Assembly: GCA_001796415.1 (NCBI GenBank)
Contig: MGML01000030.1
Span: 1 to 10,262 of the forward strand
Origin: Chloroflexi bacterium RBG_13_46_14
Lineage (GTDB): Bacteria; Chloroflexota; Dehalococcoidia; Dehalococcoidales; UBA2162
Length of the DNA stretch: 10,262 nt
Reading direction: 5' to 3'
In this document: piece by piece, positions 1-6,281 of the stretch
Layout: each line of letters opens with the position of its first letter
Numbering within the stretch: the stretch's first letter is position 1
Translations under genes and position numbers: made by a program
The notes under the pieces: generated by a model
The model's database searches: none
Seen by the model: only the letters and a program-made list of their open reading frames with translations
What the model was told of the DNA's origin: nothing

Positions 1-8
1 GTATAATT

Positions 9-314
9 ATGGCTGATTCAACTCCGTTCAACTGGCAGGAAGCGTTAGCGCAGAATATGCCTGAATTAATGAAACAGGTTGGTCCTATCAGACAGCAAAC
101 AGGTGCGGAAGGAGCTCTACCGGCAAAGACCAAGACGTTGATGATGATGTTTGGCGATGCATTACTCGGTCACGCCGAAGGTGTGGCTAATATAGCTCGT
201 GGCGCCAGGGCTGCCGGTGTAACCGAAGAAGAGATCAAAGAAACCGTTGCCATAGCTTTTATGATGGGAGGTTTACCTGCCCTTATTACCGCATCGAACG
301 CATTCAGAGAGTAA
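9..314 (+). CDS. AhpD-like / carboxymuconolactone decarboxylase family protein (cysteine-free)
   Basis: This is a 101-residue, mostly helical protein. The stretch from about residue 39 to 99 fits the carboxymuconolactone decarboxylase/AhpD fold (PF02627): a core helix ending in His55, then the typical turn and helix GVTEEEIKE (70-78), then a hydrophobic helix with MGGLPALITA (86-95). AhpD-type members carry a redox CxxC just before that His. This protein has no cysteine at all, so peroxidase-partner chemistry of the AhpD kind is unlikely and its reaction is unknown. Length is normal for the short single-domain members. The ATG lies eight bases from the window edge, so the ribosome binding site and any upstream operon partners cannot be seen. 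A hairpin terminator follows 25 bases after the stop, so this is probably the last gene of its transcript. Family call fairly sure, function not. Confidence 0.8.
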   Translation: MADSTPFNWQEALAQNMPELMKQVGPIRQQTGAEGALPAKTKTLMMMFGDALLGHAEGVANIARGARAAGVTEEEIKETVAIAFMMGGLPALITASNAFRE

Positions 315-339
315 TTACTTCTCAATATAATAATATTTG

Positions 340-369
340 AAAAGCCTGGGATAGTTATCCCGGGCTTTT
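340..369 (+). terminator. Rho-independent terminator after the AhpD-like gene
   Basis: Inverted repeat AAAAGCCTGGGATA / TATCCCGGGCTTTT with one T-G wobble and only two bases between the arms, so the A/T pairs nearest the centre probably open as the loop. The distal arm ends in CTTTTC, giving a short U tract. It lies 25 bases after the stop codon at 314. The A-run on the left arm means it could also work on the other strand, but no minus-strand gene reads into it. Confidence 0.8.
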
Positions 370-441
370 CTGCCTAATAATTTTCCACCACTTCTTTAAC
401 ATTGTTTGGTTACCTTAATCATTGTAGGTATATCTCATTAT

Positions 442-470
442 TTGACATTTGAGACTGGTAGTGATAGCAT
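442..470 (+). promoter_or_regulatory. Candidate sigma-70 promoter for the solute-binding lipoprotein gene
   Basis: A perfect -35 hexamer TTGACA (442-447) is followed after 17 bases by TAGCAT (465-470), which matches four of six positions of TATAAT. Transcription would start near 477, leaving a leader of about 225 bases before the GTG at 702. That is long, so either there is leader control or a closer promoter exists that I could not pick out. Confidence 0.45.
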
Positions 471-567
471 TAGGCTCTAATTGGATCCTGTAATCACCAG
501 ATATTGTCATCAAACCCGATTCACTTAATTCATGTTTTTCAATTACTTAATTTATCAGGACAAACGA

Positions 568-600
568 ATGCTTCACGACGTAAGGGAGATATTGAAATGA
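568..600 (+). CDS. Possible 10-residue leader peptide
   Basis: ATG to TGA frame reading MLHDVREILK, with a modest AGGA five to eight bases upstream of the start. It lies within the predicted leader of the lipoprotein gene, about 100 bases before that gene's GTG. No attenuator-like hairpin or run of a single amino acid accompanies it, so a regulatory role is only a possibility. A frame this short can arise by chance. Confidence 0.12.
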   Translation: MLHDVREILK

Positions 601-701
601 GATGATAAAGTTACCGCAAATAGCGTGATTACGAGAAGGAACCATAAACAAGATTACGTAAATATTCAGGAGTAAATCATCTTTAAGGAGAGAAGAAGAC
701 T

Positions 702-2531
702 GTGAAAAAATACAAATTATTGGTATTAAGCTGTTTGATGGTCGTATCGCTGCTGATAGCATCGTGCGGTGATAAGGAAACCACAGGTAGCCAGGTTGAA
801 GAAGATACCGATGGCAACAAAGTGATAATAACGGAAACAGATACGGATGAGCAAGCAGATGAAGATAAAGTAGAGACCGGTTATGCGGATCCGAAAGAAC
901 CGAAATACGGTGGAATACATTACAGAATACGCACCTCCGACTGGAATAACTGGGACTACGCGGCAAAATCAGATATGTTTGTACCATCATGGGTAGGCGA
1001 AGAGTTACTTGGTGGTGACTGGACCAAGGGACCAGCGGGCACCAATGAAAATGACTGGACACTCGGGTACGGTGGTTTTGTGAATACCCTGGCTGGCAAG
1101 ATCGCCGAAAGCTGGGAAATGCCTGATGATGAAACCCTCGTCTATCACATCCGTCCGGATATTCACTGGTGGGATAAAGCGCCTGCCAACGGTAGAGAGT
1201 TAACAGCAGAAGATGTCAAATGGAATATTGACAGGCAATTCTCATCACCGAAGTCTTACAATTACAACGCCTATACCACAACAGGCAAGGCTCCGCTCTC
1301 AGCTGCAGTGCTTGACAAGCATACCGTTGAAGTAAAAGTGAAACCCGAGTGGCAGGGTGTAATGGCATCTGTTGTCGGCGACCATATGTGGTTAATCTGC
1401 CCCGATGCTATTGAAGCGAATGGAGGTGAACCTCTCACCAGCTGGTCGCAGTTCATTGGAACCGGCCCTTATATGCTTGACGATTATGTTTTTAGCAGTA
1501 CCTTAACGTATACAAGGAATCCCAATTACTGGCAGATGGATCCGCTTCATCCAGAAAATCAGCTACCTTATGCCGACGGATTGAAAGAATTGATAATTCC
1601 CGATTCATCCACACAACAGGCAGCATTCAGAACCGGGCAGATAGACATGGTAGCCGGTGTCCATATGACACTTGGGGGTTGGGAAACCGTCGAGTCTCTA
1701 AAGAAAGAAAATCCCGAACTATTAGTAAAAGAACATCAGAGTTCCTCTTTCTTCTCAGTTTGGCCTCGACTCGATAATCCTGACATTCCCTTTAATGACA
1801 TCAAGATTCGTTACGCTATAAACATGGCGATTAACCAGCAGGAACTCCTGGATGATTTTTATGGTGGTCATGCTGAACTTCTGGCCTGGCCCTATATCAA
1901 CGCGCCGACATTCAGCGCGATATATACTCCTCTTAATGAGCAGTCTCAGATAGTCCAGGACCTGTTCGGTTACGATGTTGAGAGAGCCAAAGAGCTATTG
2001 GTTGAAGCAGGTTATCCCGATGGGTTTACGTTTAAAGTAGATTGTACTGGAGGACAGGCAGACCTTCTCTCGATAATCAAAGAATACCTGGCAACCGTAA
2101 ATATCGATTTGGAGCTTAACGTCCTAGAATTCACCATCTATATGAGTGAATGGATGGGCGGTACCTACGAACAAGCATTTTTTGCCAGTGATTATCTTGT
2201 CAAACCGCAGAATATGATGACCATGACTCCGGGAGGTATATATAATTACAGCCGGGTTAACGATCTTAAACTTAAGGAAGCATACGAAACGATCTCCAAG
2301 AACCTTGGGAAAAATGAGGATCTGGTAATCAAGACATTAAAGGAGATAGGTCCATACGAACTTGAAATGGCAGTACCGATATTTTTGCCCCAATCACATT
2401 CATTCGCAATGTGGTGGCCCTGGTTCCAGAACTTCTACGGCGCTGTCGGCGGTGGCGGGAACGCTAACAATGACGAATACCTCCAGTACTTCTGGATAGA
2501 CACCGACATGAAACAGAAGATGGGGTACTAG
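702..2531 (+). CDS. ABC transporter substrate-binding lipoprotein, family 5 (peptide/nickel/opine type)
   Basis: Extracellular solute-binding protein (SBP_bac_5, PF00496), 609 residues, predicted to be anchored outside the membrane and to deliver a ligand to an ABC importer. Translation starts at GTG with AAGGAG 11 bases upstream (685-690); starting there gives a clean lipoprotein signal: KKYK, a hydrophobic core, and the lipobox IASC with Cys22 as the lipidated residue. An acidic linker (about 32-58, rich in D, E and T) precedes the binding domain. Family signatures are visible: Y-H-I-R-P-D near 148-153, LTAEDVKWNIDR (167-178), GTGPY (253-257), NPNYW (273-277) and the FRTGQIDMV segment (309-317). 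The aromatic C-terminus ending in DMKQKMGY resembles homologues I associate with Dehalococcoidia. No permease or ATPase gene lies in the window, so the ligand and partners are unknown. The family includes binders of peptides, nickel and sugars. Confidence 0.93.
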   Translation: MKKYKLLVLSCLMVVSLLIASCGDKETTGSQVEEDTDGNKVIITETDTDEQADEDKVETGYADPKEPKYGGIHYRIRTSDWNNWDYAAKSDMFVPSWVGEELLGGDWTKGPAGTNENDWTLGYGGFVNTLAGKIAESWEMPDDETLVYHIRPDIHWWDKAPANGRELTAEDVKWNIDRQFSSPKSYNYNAYTTTGKAPLSAAVLDKHTVEVKVKPEWQGVMASVVGDHMWLICPDAIEANGGEPLTSWSQFIGTGPYMLDDYVFSSTLTYTRNPNYWQMDPLHPENQLPYADGLKELIIPDSSTQQAAFRTGQIDMVAGVHMTLGGWETVESLKKENPELLVKEHQSSSFFSVWPRLDNPDIPFNDIKIRYAINMAINQQELLDDFYGGHAELLAWPYINAPTFSAIYTPLNEQSQIVQDLFGYDVERAKELLVEAGYPDGFTFKVDCTGGQADLLSIIKEYLATVNIDLELNVLEFTIYMSEWMGGTYEQAFFASDYLVKPQNMMTMTPGGIYNYSRVNDLKLKEAYETISKNLGKNEDLVIKTLKEIGPYELEMAVPIFLPQSHSFAMWWPWFQNFYGAVGGGGNANNDEYLQYFWIDTDMKQKMGY

Positions 2532-2564
2532 ATCACATATACAACCTGAAATACGCGTAGGCGC

Positions 2565-2600
2565 AAAATGGGTACTGAGCAAATACTCAGTACCCATTTT
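2565..2600. terminator. Two-way rho-independent terminator between convergent genes
   Basis: A perfect 15-base inverted repeat, AAAATGGGTACTGAG / CTCAGTACCCATTTT, around a six-base loop (CAAATA). The A-run on one arm and the T-run on the other let it stop transcription from both sides: the lipoprotein gene ending at 2531 (+) and the acyl-CoA synthetase gene ending at 2674 (-). Confidence 0.9.
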
Positions 2601-2673
2601 CATTCCTGGCGGGTGTGATAACACCTATTGTTTGATATATAACTATCGCATTACCTGAATATCAAGTTACTTA

Positions 2674-4104
2674 CTATTGGTTAAAACGCTGATAGTATTC
2701 GTATGCCTTCCTGGCAGCCATGGCAGCCCTCTGGATTGTGGGGTAGGAGGGAACACCCAGGCGGTTAAGGGATGTGCGTGTCTGGCACAAGCCTTTCCAT
2801 TCAAAATCACCGGCGTCATCAACACCGAGACTCTTATCTGCCACAACACCAAGAAACGGCTTAGAGCGAGTCACCTCAAGCCGATACTGCTGCTTCATCA
2901 TCTCGTCGGGTGATAATCCGGGCATCCCCGGAGGACCTCCCGGCATTCCCATAATGGCAATCAGTAGATCAAAGCCAGGGTCTCTGGCCATCATCTCCAG
3001 CACAAGGCCAACAGACAAGCTGTCATCCTCGCGAATTGACAGATCAGCCGGATTGCCCAGCCAGTCCCATACAGAGACACCATGTGCCTTCAATTCTTGT
3101 CGAAATTCATCCGAGAGTGGAACAACCTCCAGTCCGGCTCTTTCACAGGCGTCGGCGGCCAGCACACTGGATCCACCGGCTCCACCGGCCACACCTACCC
3201 GATTACCTTTGATGGGAGGTAGAAATCGGAAAGTTACCGCCAGATCGATAAGTTCTTCCACACTATCCGCCATGACAGCGCCTGTCTGGGCAACAAGTGC
3301 GTCCCATGTCCTGAAACTGCCAGATAATGAAGCGGTATGTGAAGCCGTGGCTCTTTCTCCTGACTGACCTCTGCCACCCTTTAATATAACGACCGGTTTA
3401 CGCGCGGCAGCATGTTTTAGAGACGTAAATAATCCGGGACCGTCCTTAGTGCCTTCGATATAACAAAGAATAACACTGGTTTCCGGGTCATTGGCCAGAT
3501 AATCGAGAAAATCCGTTTCATTTAAGTCGATGGCATTACCATAGCTGAATACCTTGCTGAAATAAACACCCCTGAGTGGACAATTCTTAACTATCTCTCG
3601 AGCTAACATGCCACTTTGGGAAACCAATCCCACCGGGCCGCATTCCTTCGGGAAATCACCATGAAACGCAATACCATCAGCAGGTGAGTATATACCCATG
3701 CAATTGGGGCCGATCAACCTCATTCCTGATTTTCTGGACAGTTCCAGGATTTTTCTTTCTGTCTCAATACCTTCTTCCCGGCCCGTCTCGGCAAGGCGTG
3801 CAGTAAAGAGATGGGCAGCTTTCGCTTCTTTCCGTACAGCCTGTTCCAGAATTTCTAAAACCCTGTTTGCTGAAACGCACGATATCACGTAATCCACCTG
3901 GTCCGGTACATCCAGTAACGAAGGATAAACTTTCTGACCCATAGCTTCCGTATATTTCGGATTGACAGGATAGATTTTACCTTTGAAATCATAGTTAACC
4001 AGACCTGCAAGAAATCCTCCTCCTCCCCAGTTTCCTGTCGGTGAAGCACCGACAATAGCGATCGACCTCGCATGAAGAATCTCGTCAATAGGATTATTGG
4101 ACAT
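2674..4104 (-). CDS. ADP-forming acyl-CoA synthetase, alpha-type subunit (CoA-binding)
   Basis: This 476-residue protein matches the alpha part of the NDP-forming acetate/acyl-CoA synthetases, which interconvert acyl-CoA, ADP and phosphate with acid, CoA and ATP in the cytoplasm. Domains in order: an N-terminal Rossmann CoA-binding domain (about 8-135) with SIAIVGAS and GPNCMG (132-137); then the succinyl-CoA-synthetase-like domains, with SQSGML (162-167) and the loop ASHTASLSGS (254-263), whose His256 sits where the family carries its phosphorylated histidine. A Gly/Met/Pro-rich stretch, MGMPGGPPGMPG, lies at 385-396. The ATP-grasp beta domain that many family members fuse or encode next door is absent here, so an unlinked beta subunit would be needed for activity. 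The start is supported by GGAGG (4115-4119 on the complement) ten bases ahead. It stands alone on its strand, with a good promoter upstream. Substrate unknown. Confidence 0.88.
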   Translation of the reverse strand: MSNNPIDEILHARSIAIVGASPTGNWGGGGFLAGLVNYDFKGKIYPVNPKYTEAMGQKVYPSLLDVPDQVDYVISCVSANRVLEILEQAVRKEAKAAHLFTARLAETGREEGIETERKILELSRKSGMRLIGPNCMGIYSPADGIAFHGDFPKECGPVGLVSQSGMLAREIVKNCPLRGVYFSKVFSYGNAIDLNETDFLDYLANDPETSVILCYIEGTKDGPGLFTSLKHAAARKPVVILKGGRGQSGERATASHTASLSGSFRTWDALVAQTGAVMADSVEELIDLAVTFRFLPPIKGNRVGVAGGAGGSSVLAADACERAGLEVVPLSDEFRQELKAHGVSVWDWLGNPADLSIREDDSLSVGLVLEMMARDPGFDLLIAIMGMPGGPPGMPGLSPDEMMKQQYRLEVTRSKPFLGVVADKSLGVDDAGDFEWKGLCQTRTSLNRLGVPSYPTIQRAAMAARKAYEYYQRFNQ

Positions 4105-4140
4105 GTTAAATGGGCCTCCGATCTATTATGGATTGAAGTC

Positions 4141-4170
4141 ATTATAGCCTGTGTCTGTCAATGCGGGCAA
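4141..4170 (-). promoter_or_regulatory. Candidate sigma-70 promoter for the acyl-CoA synthetase gene
   Basis: On the minus strand, TTGCCC (complement of 4165-4170, four of six positions of the -35 consensus) is followed after 18 bases by a perfect TATAAT (complement of 4141-4146). Transcription would begin near 4134, giving a leader of about 30 bases that contains the GGAGG ribosome binding site at 4115-4119. Confidence 0.5.
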
Positions 4171-4210
4171 ACAAAATTTGTACGCTCATCCGGTTTAATG
4201 ATATTGTTAA
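4171..4210. promoter_or_regulatory. Symmetric AT-rich elements in the divergent control region
   Basis: Two short symmetric sequences lie between the divergent genes: ACAAAATTTGT (4171-4181, arms ACAAA/TTTGT) and TTAATGATATTGTTAA (4195-4210, pattern TTAA-N2-ATAT-N2-TTAA). They sit just upstream of the minus-strand -35 and where the plus-strand promoter should be, so they could be operators. No convincing plus-strand promoter hexamers were found; TTGTAC (4178) with GATATT (4200) is a weak option. AT-rich sequence makes such symmetry common, so this is tentative. Confidence 0.2.
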
Positions 4211-4237
4211 TCCAAGTTAGAAAGGGGTTCATAATAT

Positions 4238-4480
4238 ATGATATTCGCCGATTATCTTGGGCTTGTCGCGGGAGGAATCGTCCCCCAAGTCATCAGAGTT
4301 TTTAAGCTCAAAAGTGCCAGGGATATCAGTGCTTTGTTTAATATCGCAATGCTTTCCGGTATGGTTATGTTCCTGATTTATGGTATTATACTGAACCTGT
4401 TTCCTTTGATATTATGGAATTCCGTAGGAATGCTTCTCCTCGCAACCCTTCTTTACGGAAAATGGAAATATGGCCGGTGA
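4238..4480 (+). CDS. SemiSWEET-type (PQ-loop) half transporter
   Basis: An 80-residue membrane protein with three predicted hydrophobic helices (about 4-20, 34-53 and 55-73), the size and layout of bacterial SemiSWEETs, which dimerise to move sugars passively across the membrane. The family signature is clear: LGLVAGGIVPQVIRVFKLKS with the Pro16-Gln17 hinge, followed by RDIS, then LIYGI and the segment PLILWN with Asn61 at the conserved pocket position. The pocket Trp usual just before the YG motif appears to be Phe45. The C-terminus KWKYGR is basic, as expected for the cytosolic side. The start is set by AAAGGGG (4221-4227) ten bases upstream. It is the first gene of a three-gene operon, 21 bases ahead of the next. 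The substrate is not shown by the sequence; a small sugar is the family default, but the neighbours would also suit a small alcohol or acid. Confidence 0.85.
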   Translation: MIFADYLGLVAGGIVPQVIRVFKLKSARDISALFNIAMLSGMVMFLIYGIILNLFPLILWNSVGMLLLATLLYGKWKYGR

Positions 4481-4501
4481 TATATCGTCAGGAGGTAAAC
4501 A

Positions 4502-4780
4502 ATGGCCAGGTTTAACGATGTTGAAATAATTGTCGATTCGGTGATGAAAAACGAATGTCCCCGCGGATATAAGGTTGGAGACCGATGGTTTGTCAAGGGA
4601 GGTAATACACCCCGGACGGAGATTTGTGCCAGCGCCTATAATTCAATAGCTCCAGCCCTTAGAGTCCTCTGCATGGGCGGCAAACATCCGTGGGATACCG
4701 AAGACGGATCCACCCTTGCGATGTGCCCGGATTCGAATGTAGGTCTTATCTTTAAACTCAAGAAGGTTGAAGCTGAATAG
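4502..4780 (+). CDS. TIGR04076 family protein (short form)
   Basis: A 92-residue soluble protein of the TIGR04076 family, whose function is unknown. The visible family pattern is CPRGYKVGD (19-27), EICASAYNSIAPAL (40-53), a GG followed by HPW (59-64), and MCPDSN near the end (74-79). It has four cysteines (19, 42, 57, 75); Cys19, Cys42 and Cys75 lie in the conserved blocks and could bind a metal or cluster, which is inference. A strong AGGAGG (4490-4495) six bases before the ATG fixes the start. It lies 21 bases after the SemiSWEET gene and 44 bases before the alcohol dehydrogenase gene with no terminator between, so one transcript is expected. A longer relative sits beside an aldehyde oxidoreductase at 7374-8024, which hints at a role tied to aldehyde or alcohol redox enzymes. 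Confidence 0.8.
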   Translation: MARFNDVEIIVDSVMKNECPRGYKVGDRWFVKGGNTPRTEICASAYNSIAPALRVLCMGGKHPWDTEDGSTLAMCPDSNVGLIFKLKKVEAE

Positions 4781-4824
4781 GATAATATCCCGAAAACTGA
4801 ATAAAGTGCCTCAGGAGGACAATA

Positions 4825-5898
4825 ATGAAAGCTGCAGTGTGTTACGAATATGGCAAACCGTTAATCGTGGAGGAAGTCGACCTAGATCCGCCACAAAAAG
4901 GTGAAGTGAAGGTACGGGTCGTGGCGACCGCCGTGTGCCACAGCGATATTCATGTGTTGAGGGGTGAACTCGGCGGCAGGCTGCCGATTGTTGCCGGCCA
5001 CGAAACAGCCGGATATATCGATGAAGTGGGAGAGGGAGTGACATCGGTTAAACCCGGCGACCACGTGGTTGTTTCACTGCTGAAGTCCTGCAGACGCTGC
5101 CGTCAGTGTGTAATCGGGAATCCACACCTCTGCGAAACTCCTTTCCCCCTGATGACCGAAAGCCGGCTGCATAATAAAAAAGGCGAAGACCTGAGCCACA
5201 TGGTAGGCACCGCCACTTTCGCCGAATATGCTATCGTCGATGAATCTCAGGTAGTAAAGATCACTGATGATATGCCAATGGACAGGGCAGCCCTGTTAGG
5301 TTGCGGCGTTATTACCGGTTTCGGAGCCGTTGTAAATCGGGCAAAGGTTGAAACCCTGAGCAGCGCTGTCATCGTCGGTACCGGCGGAGTCGGTCTTAAC
5401 GCAGTACAGGGAGCTGTATTTTCCGGTGCCTATCCGATCATCGCGGTAGATATGCTGGACAGCAAGCTTGAAGCTGCCAGGATATTCGGCGCAACCCATA
5501 CCGTAAATGGAAGCGAAGGAGACGCTGTTGAGAAGGTCAGGGAACTTACTTCCGGAAGGGGTGCCGACTATGTATTCGTCACGGTAGGAAGCGCCGCCGC
5601 AGTGCAGCAGAGTCTCGATATGGTCGGGACGCGAGGGATGCTGGTAGTCGTCGGTCTGCCCGGTATGGGTGCTACCATCACTATACCTCCGTTCCTCTGG
5701 GGCGAGAGGATGATAACCAGCAGTACGATGGGAACTACCAGGTTGAGCGTCGATGTACCGAAACTGGTTGATCTGTATAAAGCCGGTCAACTGAAACTGG
5801 ACGAACTTATCACGGCCTATTATCCACTCGACGACATAAATGAAGCTATAGAGTCGGTTGAACGCGGAGAAGCACTGCGGAATATAATCACATTTTAG
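4825..5898 (+). CDS. Zinc-dependent alcohol dehydrogenase (MDR superfamily)
   Basis: A 357-residue cytoplasmic dehydrogenase that interconverts an alcohol and an aldehyde or ketone with NAD(H). It has the GroES-like catalytic domain followed by the Rossmann domain. Catalytic zinc ligands are Cys38 (in AVCHSD), His59 and Glu60 (in GHE), and Cys160 (in LLGCG). The structural zinc loop is intact: Cys89, Cys92, Cys95 and Cys103, with exactly the family's 3-3-8 spacing. The dinucleotide motif GTGGVG is at 185-190, and Asp209 at the end of the next strand favours NAD over NADP. Overall it resembles class III/zinc ADHs with the GCGV-TG-GAV segment. AGGAGG (4813-4818) six bases upstream sets the ATG. 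It is the last gene of the SemiSWEET operon and ends 11 bases from the convergent DUF1801 gene. The substrate cannot be told from sequence. Confidence 0.93.
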   Translation: MKAAVCYEYGKPLIVEEVDLDPPQKGEVKVRVVATAVCHSDIHVLRGELGGRLPIVAGHETAGYIDEVGEGVTSVKPGDHVVVSLLKSCRRCRQCVIGNPHLCETPFPLMTESRLHNKKGEDLSHMVGTATFAEYAIVDESQVVKITDDMPMDRAALLGCGVITGFGAVVNRAKVETLSSAVIVGTGGVGLNAVQGAVFSGAYPIIAVDMLDSKLEAARIFGATHTVNGSEGDAVEKVRELTSGRGADYVFVTVGSAAAVQQSLDMVGTRGMLVVVGLPGMGATITIPPFLWGERMITSSTMGTTRLSVDVPKLVDLYKAGQLKLDELITAYYPLDDINEAIESVERGEALRNIITF

Positions 5899-5909
5899 AA
5901 AAACAAAGG

Positions 5910-6266
5910 TTATCCTGAGTTTTCCTTTACACGGAATTTCGTGATTTCCTTTATAAGTTCATATGGAATCGGTTTATCGTAAGGAAATTGTAAGGCTCCT
6001 TTCGACGTTTTATATGAGGCTAGTTCTTTCGCAAAAGCTGTAATCGCAGATGGAGTCGGATAGAATCCTATGTGCTTTTTAAAAGCAGCGAAGTGCACCA
6101 GATTTCCGTTGAGCTTGAATGTAGGCATCTGATAGCTGATGGTCTCACTGGCATCCGGAGCAGCTTCTCTTATTACTTTTCGCAGTTTCGTTAGTATTAC
6201 CCGGGCATCTTCGGGAAAACCTGCGATGTAGTCGTCGACATCTTTTTGACCTGATTTCATTGACAT
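5910..6266 (-). CDS. DUF1801 / frataxin-like (YdhG-type) protein
   Basis: A 118-residue protein of the DUF1801 family, to which Bacillus YdhG/Fra, a frataxin-like iron chaperone, belongs. Visible features: an N-terminal helix pair with the KLRKVIREAAPDASE segment (27-41), the family core ISYQMPTFKLNG (43-54), FAAFKKHIGFYP (59-70), and a C-terminal block with SKGALQFP, P-I-P and a final LIKEITKFR helix (104-112). Length is typical. ATG at 6264-6266 follows GAGGG on the complement; an internal Met3 is an alternative start. It lies 15 bases downstream of the cyanophycinase-like gene and is the last gene of the aldehyde oxidoreductase operon. If the iron-chaperone role holds, it could help supply iron to the iron-sulphur oxidoreductases, but many DUF1801 proteins have no known role. 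Confidence 0.82.
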   Translation of the reverse strand: MSMKSGQKDVDDYIAGFPEDARVILTKLRKVIREAAPDASETISYQMPTFKLNGNLVHFAAFKKHIGFYPTPSAITAFAKELASYKTSKGALQFPYDKPIPYELIKEITKFRVKENSG

Positions 6267-6281
6267 GGTAGTTCCCTCACT

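Larger units (their letters stand above)
370..701. other. Non-coding leader region ahead of the solute-binding lipoprotein gene
   Basis: About 330 AT-rich bases without a convincing gene. It holds a candidate sigma-70 promoter (442-470), and so a predicted leader of roughly 220 bases before the GTG at 702. Within the leader there is a possible 10-codon reading frame (568-600, MLHDVREILK) preceded by AGGA. The heptamer GATTACG occurs twice (627-633 and 652-658). I recognise no known riboswitch or structured RNA. A long minus-strand reading frame over part of this stretch looks like a shadow. Confidence 0.5.

Noticed and set aside
2..7. Perfect TATAAT just before the first ATG
   Set aside because: It ends one base before the start codon, so transcription from it would begin inside the gene; most likely just the AT-rich spacer.
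310..359. (residues 310-359 of the protein at 6282-7361) Calling the gene cysteinyl-tRNA synthetase
   Set aside because: Only the terminal tail resembles CysRS. The HIGH and KMSKS catalytic motifs are absent and the main domain is cyanophycinase-like.
547..1062. 171-residue minus-strand reading frame over the lipoprotein start region
   Set aside because: It overlaps the signal peptide and N-terminus of a clear family-5 binding protein; its protein is low-complexity and unlike any family I know.
2612..2625. Small hairpin GGTGT-GATA-ACACC
   Set aside because: Five base pairs only and next to a much stronger terminator; no T-run after it.
2774..3367. 197-residue plus-strand reading frame
   Set aside because: It is antisense to the acyl-CoA synthetase gene, Ser/Pro-rich, with no motifs or ribosome binding site; a shadow of the real gene.
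4156..4161. TTGACA on the minus strand upstream of the acyl-CoA synthetase gene
   Set aside because: Only nine bases separate it from the TATAAT at 4141-4146, too close to act as its -35; TTGCCC at 4165-4170 has the right spacing.
5296..5790. 164-residue minus-strand reading frame
   Set aside because: Antisense to the Rossmann domain of the alcohol dehydrogenase, without family motifs.
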